The notes beneath the pieces were generated by a model that saw only the letters and a program-made list of their open reading frames with translations, was not told where the DNA came from and ran no database searches. Below, piece by piece: positions 1-9,999 of a stretch of DNA of 64,000 bases (the stretch's first letter is position 1; every line of letters begins with the position of its first letter). The stretch is taken from positions 11,557,741-11,621,740 of the forward strand of contig OX336348.1 in the NCBI GenBank assembly GCA_946902875.1, read 5' to 3'. The stretch comes from Nematopogon swammerdamellus. Taxonomy: Eukaryota; Arthropoda; Insecta; Lepidoptera; Adelidae. Made by a program: the position numbers and the translations under genes.

Positions 1-2381
1 TGCTACTCCTATCCCGGCTTCATCCTTAGAGCCATCCGTATACAAATGATAAAACTGTTTATATTCGTTTGACAGCATGTGTTCTGTTTTATTTTGCAGT
101 TCAAGCGTATTGCTTTTTGATTTGTTAACATCCGAAACTGAAACGTTTGTGCAATCTTTAATAGGAATCTTGGATACCCATATATTTAAAGAAAACATTC
201 CTAAAATATCACTATTTTCAACTGCATAATTTTTCATTAAATCGTGACAATTTACCAATAAAGGAATTTTTTTACTCCTCCAATAATAATTTTCCTTTAT
301 CACAGACAAATCTTCTAAAATGTCAACAACAGGATTTTGAAAACGGGATATAAATCTTAAGTATTGTTTGGAGCCTAAATATTGTCTCCTTACATGAAGA
401 GGTTGAATACAAATTTCGTTTTCCATTACATGGATTGGTGTCGTTTTTATAAATCCACCACATATTCTTAAAGCTCTATTTTGGACAACATTTAATTTGT
501 CTAGATGTGTTTGTGCACAATTACCATACAAGAAAGAACCATAATCCAGTCGACTACGTATGAGTGCAATATATAACCTTCTTAAGTGAGTTGGGTGTAC
601 ACCCCAGGACGAACTAGCAAGTACTTTCAAAATATCTATAAATTTTGTGGATTTGGAGCAAATTTCATTAATGTGTTGGCCCCAACGAAGTGACTGGTCT
701 AACCACATACCCAAGAATTTAACACTAGGTACTTTTTCTATTGGATTGCCATTAACATTAATGTTTACAATAGATCGTCTACATCCTCTAGCAAATAAAC
801 AAACTTGAGATTTGGCTGGAGATATTTCCAGGCCAACATCACCCAAGTGTTTGACCATTATAGATAAAGACTCTTCTAAACATAAAGCAGCCTGTGTCAA
901 ATTTTTGTTTGTTGTATAAAGAACATAATCATCGGCATACTGTAAAATAATTATGTTGGTAATATTTCTACAAATTTCTGCTGTAACTATATTAAATAAT
1001 AAAGGCGACATAGGATCCCCTTGTGCGAGACCTTTATTGCAACATCGAGATATTAATTTATTTCCTTCAACAATCATTTGCAAATGTCTTTCTTTCAGCA
1101 AATTCCAAATATACTGATAAATAAATTTTCCAACATTAATTTTTTTAAGAACAGAAATAAGAGCTGGGATATTAACGTTATTATAAGCACTTTCGATATC
1201 AACGAAACAAGCAAGAGTGGGTTTATTTGTAGTTTGTCCTATATGAATATTAGTAACTAATCTGGATAGATTATCCAAGCAAGATTGACCTCGTCTGAAC
1301 CCCGTAGTAGATTGAGAAAAGAGCCTCTGTCTTTCTGTAAACCATTCTAGTCTTCTTGTCAAAATCAAGTTAAACATCTTACAAGGACATGACATAAGAG
1401 ATATCGGTCTTAGAGATGATACCAATGATGGATCTCTCCCTGGTTTAGGGATAGCGATAACTCTAATTCGCCTCCACTGTAATGGTACATCACCAGTTTT
1501 AAAAATTATATTATACATATTAACTAATAACAATTTGCCAACATCTGGAAGATGAGAGATCATCGAATAACTAACATTGTCTATTCCAGTAGCAGTGTCC
1601 TTCACCTTAAGTACATTATTTAGTTCAGTCACTGTGAAGTCCACATCCAGGTTGCCAGAAGTATCATCAACAGAGATTGGTGGGTCTTCCACTGTATCCG
1701 GGGCTAGACTGCACAATAGTTTTTCAGCTTGCTGATCATCGATGTGAGCACCACCAGTTCGAACTCCTTTTATCCATCGCATTTTGCGCCACATCTCTGA
1801 CAGTGTAGTTCGACTATCTAAGCTATCGCAAAAATCAGTCCAGCCTTTGCGACTAGCTTTTCTTATTTCTCGCCGCGCTTCTGACAGCTTCTCTTGATAC
1901 TTGTCGTAGTTCTGCGGTGTGGGGTTGCGTCTGAGGAGACTCAATGCAAGTCTTCTTTCAGCTACAATTTTGGAAAGTGAAGAACTCCACCATGACTTTG
2001 GTCTAAATTTAGATTGTGGGTTATTATTTAATTTAATCCAGGGAATACTCTCCTCTGCTGCTTGATCAATTTTCTCTAATAATAGGTCATACGCTTGTTG
2101 AGTATTGGAAGGAAGCATCAAATTCATCAAAGAATATTCTAATTTATCTTGATATTTTTTCCAATCCGCTTTTTTGAAATTTCTTCTTCTCAGAATAGTG
2201 TCATTAGTCTCAGTTCCTGTTGTAACCTTTATAAAGAAGTGATCGCTGCCAAGAGTTTCATTAATAGTTCTCCAGCTGCAAAGTAAGGTTATGTCTGTAG
2301 TACAAAATGTAATATCGGGAGAAGAGCATTGAATATTATTATTAACCATTTTCATTCTTGTATGACGCCCATCATTCATAG
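1..2381 (-). pseudogene. ORF2, C-terminal part: end of endonuclease, RT, RNase H start
   Basis: Reading on the minus strand, the endonuclease resumes after the solo LTR with MNDGRHTR, then the catalytic-core SSPDITF and GSDHFF segments. The RT has GDPMSPLLFNIV near 1020 and the active-site YADD at about 925-936. The frame is open at the places I translated (1-60, 901-960, 1021-1080, 2221-2379) and reaches the edge with YTDGSKDEAGIGVA, an RNase H start. No stop was seen in the stretches I translated. The only lesion seen is the solo LTR upstream. Removing 511 bp (LTR plus one 5-bp duplication) keeps the frame in register with the N-terminal part. Confidence 0.8.
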
Positions 2382-2386
2382 ATACA

Positions 2387-2892
2387 TGGTGACGCGGCGG
2401 TAGGTCGCTGGAATTTAGGTTTTTCAAAATGATAAAAAATAGTACCTATATAGGCTTGCGTTGTAAATGCAGTCGCAGTGAACACCACACCAGGGGAGGA
2501 AAGGAAATTGTGCAGGACTCACCACTGATGGATGTCCAGGCGGCGCGGCGAAGCGGGTGGCCACCACGCAAAGAGGTTCGTCTCCAGCAGCGCAGCGTTG
2601 CGAAACGACACTCGCGGCGAGAAACGGTGTACGTAGCGTAGAACGGTGTAGTATTAAGGCGGAAGCGGTTAAAAATAATATTTCATTTGCGGTTAAACTG
2701 CAACGCGCAAGTTTGACGTCGCAGCCGGCGGAGACTCGAATCACGACTCGCGAGCCGCTCGACAGCGGCGGCGCGAGCGATGGCAGCACTGTGCTACCTT
2801 CATCAGGCGGTGAGGTAGGTATATGGGACAGACAAGGAAGGGACTAGGTGAAATGTCACCACAACCGATTTACAACGCAATTGGCCCAACCA
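2387..2892. mobile_element. Solo LTR-like insertion, 506 bp, copy 1
   Basis: The element begins TGGTGACGCGGCGG and ends GGCCCAACCA, so it has the TG...CA ends of an LTR. It is flanked by the 5-bp duplication ATACA (2382-2386 and 2893-2897). Without it the endonuclease of the host ORF2 reads straight through. A related copy lies at 41545-42112 with its own 5-bp duplication. A short palindrome (GGTG...CACC) lies near the right end. No internal coding region or second LTR is present, so solo LTR is the best reading. A MITE with only 4-bp TIRs is the alternative. Confidence 0.75.
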
Positions 2893-3403
2893 ATACAAAT
2901 TGATTATCTAAGCAAGCGTTGTAAATGTATTCTCCTCTTGTATCAGTTTTATATGACCAGTTAGAATGGTGTGCATTGAAGTCTCCGGCGATTATTGTTC
3001 CAGCACACCATTGAGAAAATATGTTCTCCCAATCGGACTGCGACGTTTGAGTTGATGGTGGGCAGTAGACAATAATTATATTTCTTATCGGCGAACAGTT
3101 TAGCAATTCCAATCCCAAGATTTCAATTCCAGAGTTCAAATTATTAATTTTCAAATTTCTAGTAGCAATGGATTTATGTGTTAAAATACAAACCCCTCCA
3201 TACGAGTCAGGTCGATCTTTTCTAAAAATGTTGTAACCATTTATTCTGAATACCTTTTCTTCATTCAACCAAGTTTCGCTGATTAAACCAATATGTGCCT
3301 TTTCTTGGTTAAATATTTGATCTACTTCTGTCTTTTTCGGCATTAAACTGTTCGCATTCCATTGTAGAATTTTTAAATTATTAGTTTTATTTTGTCTAGA
3401 CAT
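2893..3403 (-). pseudogene. ORF2, N-terminal endonuclease part
   Basis: The start MSRQNKTNNLKILQWNANSL is a typical beginning of an APE-like endonuclease in non-LTR ORF2. SETWLNEE and GDFNAHHSNW (aa about 142) carry expected catalytic Glu, Asp and Asn residues. The ATG overlaps the last 8 nt of ORF1 (ATGTCTAG), suggesting coupled translation of ORF2 after ORF1. The frame is cut at 2893 by the solo LTR and runs a few codons into it before a stop. The protein would nick target DNA for target-primed reverse transcription. Confidence 0.85.
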
Positions 3404-4754
3404 TGTTAGTAAATAAACTTAACAACGAAGATTCTGAAATATATTCTGTCAACATACTGAAAATCTCTTTAACTGCAACTTTGAAAATTTCTATAATTTT
3501 CTCTCCCCAATTTTCTGAATCCATTACAATTTCCTGAATACGCTTCAGAACTCTGTTCCATCTCTCCGAAGTATTTCTTCTCTCAGGTATTTCTGGTTTC
3601 TCCTTATTGCTTGTGCTCTCGTCTTGAGTCGGAGGAAACATTTGTTTCTTAGTACTTGGGCCTGTCTTTACTACGCTGGCATAATCGCGCTTAGATTGTA
3701 TTGAATATGTAGATCTATGCTGCTGAACATATTGGGAGGATGGAAGAGCGAAGGTGCAGGGATGGGCGCTCGTAGAAGGTATGGGGGCTGAAGAACGATT
3801 TTGAGGGGTAGTAATAGATGGAGGGGTCGTAATAGCTGGAGGGGTCGTAAGAGATGGAGGGGTCGTAATAGCTGGAGGGGTCGTAAGAGATGGAGGGGTC
3901 CTAATAGATGGAGGGGTCTGGTCAGACTGAGTAGACAGTTGCTTGTTTACCTGCGGATTTGGCATATTTCTTGTAGAGCTGCGTTTTTGGAGTGCCATTT
4001 TATAGGTGCAGTTACATTTTGACATAATGTTTCGAACCTCTTTTTCTTTGATAAATACAGGACAAACTTTGGACAGTGCCATATGATTACCTCTGCAATT
4101 TATACAAACAAAGTCCAACGTTTCGCAATTGTCGTGTTTGCCACCACATTTTGGGCACACCTTCTTATCTGTAGGGCACATTTTACGTGTGTGCCCAAAC
4201 CGCCAACATCCAGAGCACTGGGTGACTGGAAACGTATACGCCTCCACAACACATCTGCTGTCAAAAGTGTAGACAAATTTGGGTAACACTGCTCCTTTAA
4301 AACAAATTCGAATAGCTTCACTCTCTGACCATTCTCCGTAGGTAATTTTCTTCTGTAGTCTCTTCACCGAAACTATTTCTACTTCCGACTTCATTATTTC
4401 CATAATTTCTTTCTCCTCAATGCCAATATCAATATTCCTTACAACTCCGTAGGAATATGGCACTTCATCAACTCGCACACAAGTCATTCCGTTTTGTTTC
4501 AGGACTTGGCTCTCCATGAGTTTTGAGATCGTTTCGCTCGTACCACAGTGAATTAGTGCTTTAAATGGGGATGTATACTTAACTTTTAAAATTTCGGAAA
4601 TATTCGCAGTTTTTAGTAATTTGGCTAAACCAATTTGTTTCGGTAATTTTTCCTTGCAACTAATTTGCACCTGTCTAGATGTATCATGCTCTCTCTTATT
4701 TTCATCGATCTGAGATGTTTTCCTTAAAACCTTTTTGCCTTTCTTACTGACCAT
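3396..4754 (-). CDS. ORF1, gag-like nucleic-acid-binding protein with CCHC knuckles
   Basis: 452 aa. Three cysteine-histidine knuckles lie at about aa 179-193 (CSGCWRFGHTRKMC), 198-209 (CPKCGGKHDNC) and 217-231 (CINCRGNHMALSKVC), the usual RNA-binding part of I/Jockey-type ORF1. Downstream, about aa 284-320, is a short repeat of TTPPS/TTPPA units, then a serine-rich region and a C-terminal helical stretch. The start ATG has a stop codon in frame a few codons upstream, which supports it. Its stop overlaps the start of ORF2. Expected role: ribonucleoprotein formation with the element RNA. The frame has no visible breaks. Confidence 0.85.
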   Translation of the reverse strand: MVSKKGKKVLRKTSQIDENKREHDTSRQVQISCKEKLPKQIGLAKLLKTANISEILKVKYTSPFKALIHCGTSETISKLMESQVLKQNGMTCVRVDEVPYSYGVVRNIDIGIEEKEIMEIMKSEVEIVSVKRLQKKITYGEWSESEAIRICFKGAVLPKFVYTFDSRCVVEAYTFPVTQCSGCWRFGHTRKMCPTDKKVCPKCGGKHDNCETLDFVCINCRGNHMALSKVCPVFIKEKEVRNIMSKCNCTYKMALQKRSSTRNMPNPQVNKQLSTQSDQTPPSIRTPPSLTTPPAITTPPSLTTPPAITTPPSITTPQNRSSAPIPSTSAHPCTFALPSSQYVQQHRSTYSIQSKRDYASVVKTGPSTKKQMFPPTQDESTSNKEKPEIPERRNTSERWNRVLKRIQEIVMDSENWGEKIIEIFKVAVKEIFSMLTEYISESSLLSLFTNNV

Positions 4755-5060
4755 TGTGAAGTCTTCATCTTCTTCTTCTTATTCGGATGGTAGCCGTGGA
4801 CGTTTTCCTCCATGATTTTTCGATGGTTGTTGAAGTTCCGTGTCTGAATATATCTCATCACATTGGATATCTTCGTGCACTTCCAGGTTGGGCGGCAGAC
4901 CGAGAGACCCTTCAGGGTCATCTGAACTCATCCTCACTGATCCTCACAATATTTATTAAATTTTCAAAAAATTTACCTCAAAATGTCGTACGTATAATTG
5001 ACAGGTCTTTTTTCGAATTGGCCGCCATTTTGAACCTTTTAGTTTTGACTACAAATTAAT
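4755..5060 (-). other. 5' untranslated region of the I-like element
   Basis: About 300 bp between ORF1 and the tandem array. A minus-strand reading with a lysine run (NKKKKMKTSQW) lies at 4724-4921 in another frame. It could be a remnant of a longer ORF1 N-terminus after a frameshift, but nothing else supports it. Confidence 0.4.
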
Positions 5061-5388
5061 ATTCAGAGCCCACACAGACACCCAGATATAGATTTTGAAA
5101 GCAATCGGTCCAGTAACTAAAAAGTTCAAACTGGCGGCTTCTTCTTTTAAATTTTGACTACAGATTCGTATTCAAAACCCACACAGACACCCAGATATTG
5201 ATTTTGAAAGCAATCAGTCCAGTAACTAAAAAGTTCAAAATGGCGGCCACTTGTTTTAAATTTTGACTAGAGATTCGTATTCAGAGCCCACACAGACACC
5301 CAGATATCGATTTTGAAAGCAATCGTTCCAGTAACTAAAAAGTTCAAAATGGCGGCCACTTTTTGAAATGTTCACTGCAGATTCGTAT
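5018..5388 (-). repeat. 109-bp tandem repeats at the 5' end of the I-like element
   Basis: Three near-identical units start at 5061, 5170 and 5279 (spacing 109 bp), each with CACACAGACACCCAGATAT, then TTGAAAGCAATC, AGTAACTAAAAAGTTCAAA and a GGCGG core. A partial unit lies at about 5018-5060. They sit immediately upstream, in the sense of transcription, of ORF1. Tandem 5' monomers act as promoters in some non-LTR elements, for example mouse L1. That role here is inference. Confidence 0.75.
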
Positions 5389-5441
5389 TTCGTCTAGATA
5401 TAAGATTCAGGCGAGAAAACATCAACATTCGAGAAAATATG
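5386..5441. repeat. 134-bp satellite, left remnant
   Basis: This piece (TTCGTCTAGATATAAGATTC and onward to the ATATG at 5441) matches the corresponding part of the satellite at 9260-9330. It continues on the far side of the non-LTR element at 9052, showing the element landed inside this satellite. Confidence 0.7.
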
Positions 5442-6026
5442 TGGGGTAAAGTTGTTCGCGTCCGTGACACCTTAAGGTCCTCAAGTCACACGTGCCTCCT
5501 GGGTGGTGCCAAATGAACAGCAAACAGCGTGTGGTAGATCTTCGGATCGCCTGGGTCCGCCACCACACCCCGGGAAACAATTACACCGCCATAATAGTTC
5601 GCTGTGTTCCGGTGTACTTCCCGGGGACCCAGTAGCAGGTGGGGCTGGTCATGACAAGGAGCGGGCCAGCGGATCTAAAGCGGATTCGCTGTTCGGGAGT
5701 GATGCATCGACACGGTTGCCAGGGAGACCCGGTTAAACGGTTATTCCGCTGGCCGCCCGCCGGGTAGTATAGGGGCCCAATCGCGTCTAACCAACGCGAG
5801 AGGCTGCCCTGGTCAACCGGCGCATAATCCCGGAGTGGTCCGTCGTGCCGGATGGTGACCGGAGTAGGGGTCCCGGCGGCCACTTCCGGGGGGGACCGGG
5901 GGCCCTTCCGTCTTCCGTGTCGGTGCGCCACGAACCTGAGCAGATAGCGATGAAGCTAGGAGCTGCGCTTTACCCGTAAATTGTCGTGACCGCCCTTCAA
6001 GCCTACCTTTCCCCCTCTAAAAAACT
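5442..6026 (+). promoter_or_regulatory. 5' UTR / probable internal promoter region of family X1
   Basis: The 585-bp GC-rich leader begins TGGGGTAAAGTTGTTCGCGT. The same start (GGGGTAGAGTTGTTCGCGT) recurs at 17601 in the other full-length-start copy, so this is the true 5' end. Non-LTR elements normally carry their promoter inside this leader. No TATA box was seen. Which bases matter is not shown by the sequence. Confidence 0.5.
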
Positions 6027-8993
6027 ATGGCAGCGCAAAGGAAAGTGAAAAAACGATGTACAGCGGTGCACACCCCCACCTATTTTAGCGTTGACATGAC
6101 CAACGTGCGGGGGTTGCACTCCAACTTGAATGCCGTCCACCATCACCTGGAGACGGCGAAGCCGGCTTTACTCTTCCTGACAGAAACGCAAATATCCTGC
6201 CCTGCCGACACTACTTACTTGCATTACCCCGGCTACACCCTGGAAGAAGCCTTCCGACCTCGGGCCGGGGTTTGCATGTTCGCTAGGGCGGATATTTGCT
6301 GTCGTCGCCTGCGCTGCCTGGAGGATCCCGAACTATCTATTCTGTGGGTTCATGTGGACTTGGGGACGGAATCGCGTGTGTACGCCTGTATCTACAGGTC
6401 GCACTCAGGCGACGCCGGGACAGCTCGATTATTCGAGCACTTGAGTAGAGCGGCAGATGAAGTGCAAGAGCGGTTTCCCTCCGCGGATATGGTTCTGCTT
6501 GGAGATTTTAATGCCCACCACGAGGTGTGGCTGGGCTCCGGGAGAACTGACTTCGCGGGGAGAGCCGCCTACGACTTCGCCCTGACGCATGACCTGTCTC
6601 AACTGGTAGATCAACCTACCAGAGTGCCAGATATAGACGGTCATGTACCCTCTCTGCTGGATCTTCTGCTGACGACGAACCCTGCTGGATACAAAGTCAC
6701 AGTGAGCGCTCCTCTTGGCTCCTCTGACCACTGTCTAGTGGGGTCCACGGTGCCATTTTCGCCTCCTCAGTCCCGTACTGGAGGAATGCGTCGAATTTGG
6801 CACTACGCCTCAGCAGATTGGGATGGTATGCGAGAATACCTCGCATCCTACCCATGGAGAGAGCTATGCTTCAGTTCGGATGATCCGTCGGAATGCGCCA
6901 ATGCCGTAGCCGAGGTGGTTCTGGGGGGTATGGAGATGTTCATTCCCAGCGCCCTCGTCCGCCTCGGTGGTAAAAGCCAGCCCTGGTACAGCCGCGACTG
7001 TGCTGAAGCTGTCGCAGCTAATGGCGCAGCTTATCGTGCATGGTCGTGCGCTCGTGCCAGACGTGATCCTAATGTATCCGAACTGAAGAAAGAATACAAC
7101 CGCCTCTCCAGATCCTGCAAGAGGGCTATCGCCAGGGCCAAATTCGAGCACATCGGCAGAGTTGGTGATAGGCTGAACCAGCACCCAACTGGGAGCCGTG
7201 AGTTTTGGTCTCTCGCCAAATCTGTCGAATCGAATTTTTGCCGCTCCTCACTTCCACCACTGCAGTGTCCTGGGGGCTCACTTGCCCACTCCGCAAAGGA
7301 GAAAGCCGATTTATTGGTGTCTCTCTTTGCGGGGAACTCCAACCTGGACGATGGGGGTGCCATCCCTCCATCCATAACTAGTTGTGAGAACTCTATGCCG
7401 GAAGTACAGTTCCGACAACGAACTGTGCGGGCTGAGATTCTCTCCCTAGACACCAGGAAGGCAAGTGGGCCGGATAGGATTCCTGCATTGGTGCTGAAAC
7501 GGTGTGCTCCCGAGCTGGCTCCAGTGCTAACGCGCCTTTTCCGCCTCTCTTACTCTGCTTCCCGTGTGCCGGCAGCCTGGAAATCTGCATTTGTTCAAGC
7601 GGTCCCCAAAAAGGGCGACCGCTCAAACCCTTCGAACTACCGACCTATAGCGATTACCTCCCTACTCTGCAAGGTGATGGAGCGTATTATCAACGCCCAG
7701 CTCATGGCTTACCTGGAGACAAATAACCTCATCAGCGATCGGCAATATGGCTTTCGGCCAAACCGATCCGCTGGTGATCTCCTAGCGTACGTCACTCACC
7801 TTTGGGGGGAATCGCTTGAAGGACATGGTGAATCCTTGGCAATTGGCCTCGATATTGCCAAGGCATTCGATAGGGTTTGGCACAAATCGCTCCTGGGCAA
7901 GCTTCCGGCGTACGGACTTCCTTCTGGCCTCTGCGACCGGGTCGCCGACTTCCTACATGGGCGTAGCATTCAGGTCCTAGTGGACGGTTGCTCGTCGGAC
8001 GCCATGTCAGTGAATGCCGGCGTACCGCAGGGATCTGTGCTGTCACCCACACTGTTTCTTCTGCATATCAATGACATGCTGCCACTCGGCAACATACATT
8101 GTTATGCGGATGACAGTACAGCACACGGATCCTATACCAGTCACCCTTCAGCCAGACGAGAAGTTGTGGATGAAAAGAGGCGAAGACTTGTGTCTGAACT
8201 CGAACAAACGCTTCGGTCTATTTCCGAATGGGGCCGTAGCAATTTGGTCGAGTTCAACGCTTCAAAAACACAATGTTGCGCGTTCAGTGCGAAGAGAGCG
8301 GCTTTCACACCGGCTCCTTCCTTCCAAGGCACGTCGCTTAAATTAAGCGACCACCTCGGGGTCCTCGGAGTCGAACTGTCGCACGACCTAAATTACCGGC
8401 GCCATATCGAGGGCAAGGCCAAGCTGGTCTCAAAAAAGCTAGGCGTACTCAATAAGGTTCGACGGTACTTCACGCCGGGCCAAAGGCTGCTTCTGTATAA
8501 ATCGCAGATTAGGTCCTGCTTGGAGTACTGCTCGCACCTGTGGGATGGCTCAGCCAAATACCAGCTTGCGCCTTTGGACTCGATCCAGCGTCGAGCCGTG
8601 CGACTAGTGGATGACCCCGACGTGTCCCGCGATCTAGAACCGCTGCAACTTCGTAGGGATGTCGGCGCCCTAAGCGTGTTCTATCGCTTATTCCACGGGG
8701 AGTGCTCAGAGGAGCTGTTTAACGCGATTCCGGCGTCCCCTTTCCACCTCCGTACAACGCGCACTGGGCAGGGATTGCATCCCTATACGCTGGACTTACC
8801 GCGGATGCGTACAAATCGGTTCTGCAGATCCTTTCTCCACAGAACCGGCAAACTCTGGAACGCTCTACCTGCCCACATATTTCCCCCCAAGTATAGTCTC
8901 GGGTCCTTCAAGAGAGGCGTGAATGGGCACCTGTCAGGCCGGCATGGCATTCGCAGCCCCCGCCTGCGTCCGAATGTCCATGGGCGTCGCTAG
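6027..8993 (+). CDS. Endonuclease-reverse transcriptase, intact, 988 aa
   Basis: N-terminal APE-type endonuclease: NVRGLHSNL at about aa 26, TETQI at about 52, GDFNAHHEVW from aa 158, SLLDLLLT near 210 and SSDHCLVG from about 232. Linker with SRSCKRAIARAKFEHI. RT: NPSNYRPIAITSLLCKVMER near 535-555, LDIAKAFDRVWH from about 607, GVPQGSVLSPTLF from about 666, and catalytic YADD at about 692-695. The C-terminal part has WDGSAKYQLAPLDSIQRRAV and ends RLRPNVHGRR. No RNase H or zinc knuckle seen. ATG 6027 follows a leader and no disabling change is visible, so the enzyme may be functional in target-primed reverse transcription. Confidence 0.9.
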   Translation: MAAQRKVKKRCTAVHTPTYFSVDMTNVRGLHSNLNAVHHHLETAKPALLFLTETQISCPADTTYLHYPGYTLEEAFRPRAGVCMFARADICCRRLRCLEDPELSILWVHVDLGTESRVYACIYRSHSGDAGTARLFEHLSRAADEVQERFPSADMVLLGDFNAHHEVWLGSGRTDFAGRAAYDFALTHDLSQLVDQPTRVPDIDGHVPSLLDLLLTTNPAGYKVTVSAPLGSSDHCLVGSTVPFSPPQSRTGGMRRIWHYASADWDGMREYLASYPWRELCFSSDDPSECANAVAEVVLGGMEMFIPSALVRLGGKSQPWYSRDCAEAVAANGAAYRAWSCARARRDPNVSELKKEYNRLSRSCKRAIARAKFEHIGRVGDRLNQHPTGSREFWSLAKSVESNFCRSSLPPLQCPGGSLAHSAKEKADLLVSLFAGNSNLDDGGAIPPSITSCENSMPEVQFRQRTVRAEILSLDTRKASGPDRIPALVLKRCAPELAPVLTRLFRLSYSASRVPAAWKSAFVQAVPKKGDRSNPSNYRPIAITSLLCKVMERIINAQLMAYLETNNLISDRQYGFRPNRSAGDLLAYVTHLWGESLEGHGESLAIGLDIAKAFDRVWHKSLLGKLPAYGLPSGLCDRVADFLHGRSIQVLVDGCSSDAMSVNAGVPQGSVLSPTLFLLHINDMLPLGNIHCYADDSTAHGSYTSHPSARREVVDEKRRRLVSELEQTLRSISEWGRSNLVEFNASKTQCCAFSAKRAAFTPAPSFQGTSLKLSDHLGVLGVELSHDLNYRRHIEGKAKLVSKKLGVLNKVRRYFTPGQRLLLYKSQIRSCLEYCSHLWDGSAKYQLAPLDSIQRRAVRLVDDPDVSRDLEPLQLRRDVGALSVFYRLFHGECSEELFNAIPASPFHLRTTRTGQGLHPYTLDLPRMRTNRFCRSFLHRTGKLWNALPAHIFPPKYSLGSFKRGVNGHLSGRHGIRSPRLRPNVHGRR

Positions 8994-9051
8994 ACACCTT
9001 ATGGGTGACTCGGCGCCACATGTCGCGCTTAGTATAAAAAAAAAAAAAAAA

Positions 9052-9335
9052 AAAATATGAAAAAATAAGTTGTTTTATTTTTCTCTCCGGAAATATCGAC
9101 TTAAGTGAAAAACGTGCAAGAATAAAAGTGTCTTATATTTCGTTTAGAAATAAGAATCCGTCAAAAAAAAACATCAGCAATTGAGAAGATTTTGGAAAAA
9201 ATAATTTTATATTTTTTTTCTCCGGAAATATCGATTTTATTGAAAAATGTGTAAGAATAAAAGTGTCTTATATTTCGTCTAGTAATAAGATTCAGGCGAA
9301 AAAATATCAACATTCGAGAAATTAAATCAGGAAAG
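9052..9335. repeat. 134-bp tandem satellite
   Basis: The unit CTCCGGAAATATCGA...AAGAATAAAAGTGTCTTATA...TTCGTCTAG...CATTCGAGAA occurs with starts near 9086 and 9220 (134 bp apart). Its interrupted continuation is at 5386-5441. AT-rich, no coding content. Two full units plus the split one are present. Confidence 0.7.
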
Positions 9336-9484
9336 GGGGCGGAGCTTTTCGCGGCGAAAATTGCATCCAGTATTGGTATCATACATGAAAGAAACGGAAA
9401 AACCCTGTGTTTTTCGTTTTATTCAAGATGTATTTTTCGGTATTTTTCTGCCTTTACAACACTAGGTGTGCGTACTGTACTGGC
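9336..9484. other. Unassigned spacer, probably 3' UTR of the next element
   Basis: About 150 bp between the satellite and the stop codon of the RT fragment at 9485. It may be the 3' UTR of that fragment. No tail or duplication was found. Confidence 0.3.
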
Positions 9485-9990
9485 TCAGGCATTCAGTGGC
9501 GCGCATAATATTAAAAGGGAAGCCAGAGGGAATCGGTTTGTATGAACGCCACGCCACTGGTAGGCAGCGGGCACATGCAGCCCAAGCATCTCCACCAGAG
9601 CCGGAGAGTCCACAGTTCCTCGCACCACGTCGTGCAGCAGCAACATGTCCAGCAGAGACCTCCTGTCTTCGAGGGGTAACATTTTGTAGTGTTTACAGCT
9701 GTCCAAGTAAGACGGGAAGGATCGCCTCTCACGGTAATTAAGGTGTTTAATGAATCGTTCTTGAATATGCTCGATTCTATTCTTATATACCTTATATTGT
9801 GGCGACCACACATTACTAGCATATTCAAGGACGCTACGAACGTAAGCAAAATATATTGATTTTGTGCAGATTAGATCTGTGAAGGGTTGCCTCACGCACA
9901 GCACAAATCCAAGGTTTTTGAAGGCATTATTTGTAATAATGTCAATGTGTTCCCCAAGGGTTTAATTTCTGTCTAAGTAAACGCCCAGAT
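9485..9990 (-). pseudogene. Jockey-type RT, C-terminal fragment
   Basis: Minus-strand reading RDLGVYLDRN, then a stop, TLGEHIDII, NAFKNLGFVL and then YVRSVLEYASNVWSPQY. These are the thumb and post-RT segments common to Jockey and CR1-type RTs (LGV.LD.....H, then RSxLEYxSxVW). The last 139 aa are open and end at 9485. The upstream part is lost at about 10000-10030, where another element begins. No YADD box is retained. Confidence 0.75.
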
Positions 9991-9999
9991 CACGAACCG

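Larger units (their letters stand above)
1..5385 (-). mobile_element. I-clade-like non-LTR retrotransposon, 3' end beyond window
   Basis: Minus-strand element with 5' tandem repeats (about 5018-5385), ORF1 with three CCHC-type knuckles, and ORF2 with APE-type endonuclease, RT and the first part of an RNase H domain (YTDGSK near position 30). ORF1 plus an ORF2 ending in RNase H is the arrangement of the I-type clades within the Jockey superfamily. The element runs off the left edge, so its 3' end is not visible. A solo LTR (2387-2892) sits in ORF2. The exact 5' boundary is uncertain and is put where the 109-bp repeats end. Confidence 0.8.
5442..9051 (+). mobile_element. Complete single-ORF EN+RT non-LTR retrotransposon (family X1)
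   Basis: The element runs from TGGGGTAAAGTTG to a poly(A) tail at 9036-9055. It is flanked by the 8-bp duplication AAAATATG (5434-5441 and 9052-9059, placement within the A run ambiguous). It has a GC-rich 585-bp 5' leader, one intact 988-aa ORF and a 60-bp 3' UTR. Composition differs sharply from the AT-rich surroundings. Two other copies of the family are in the window: the split copy 17599-62571 and the twin-primed fragment near 63335-63835. I cannot fix the clade. It is Jockey/R1-like in its EN and RT motifs but shows no ORF1. Confidence 0.85.

Noticed and set aside
3801..4022. Plus-strand ORF with RWRGRNSWRGRK repeats
   Set aside because: Antisense shadow of the TTPPS repeats of ORF1.
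7031..7453. Antisense ORFs within the 988-aa gene
   Set aside because: Shadows of a GC-rich coding region; no motif.
9466..9741. Plus-strand ORF of 91 aa
   Set aside because: Antisense to a recognisable RT C-terminus at 9485-9904.
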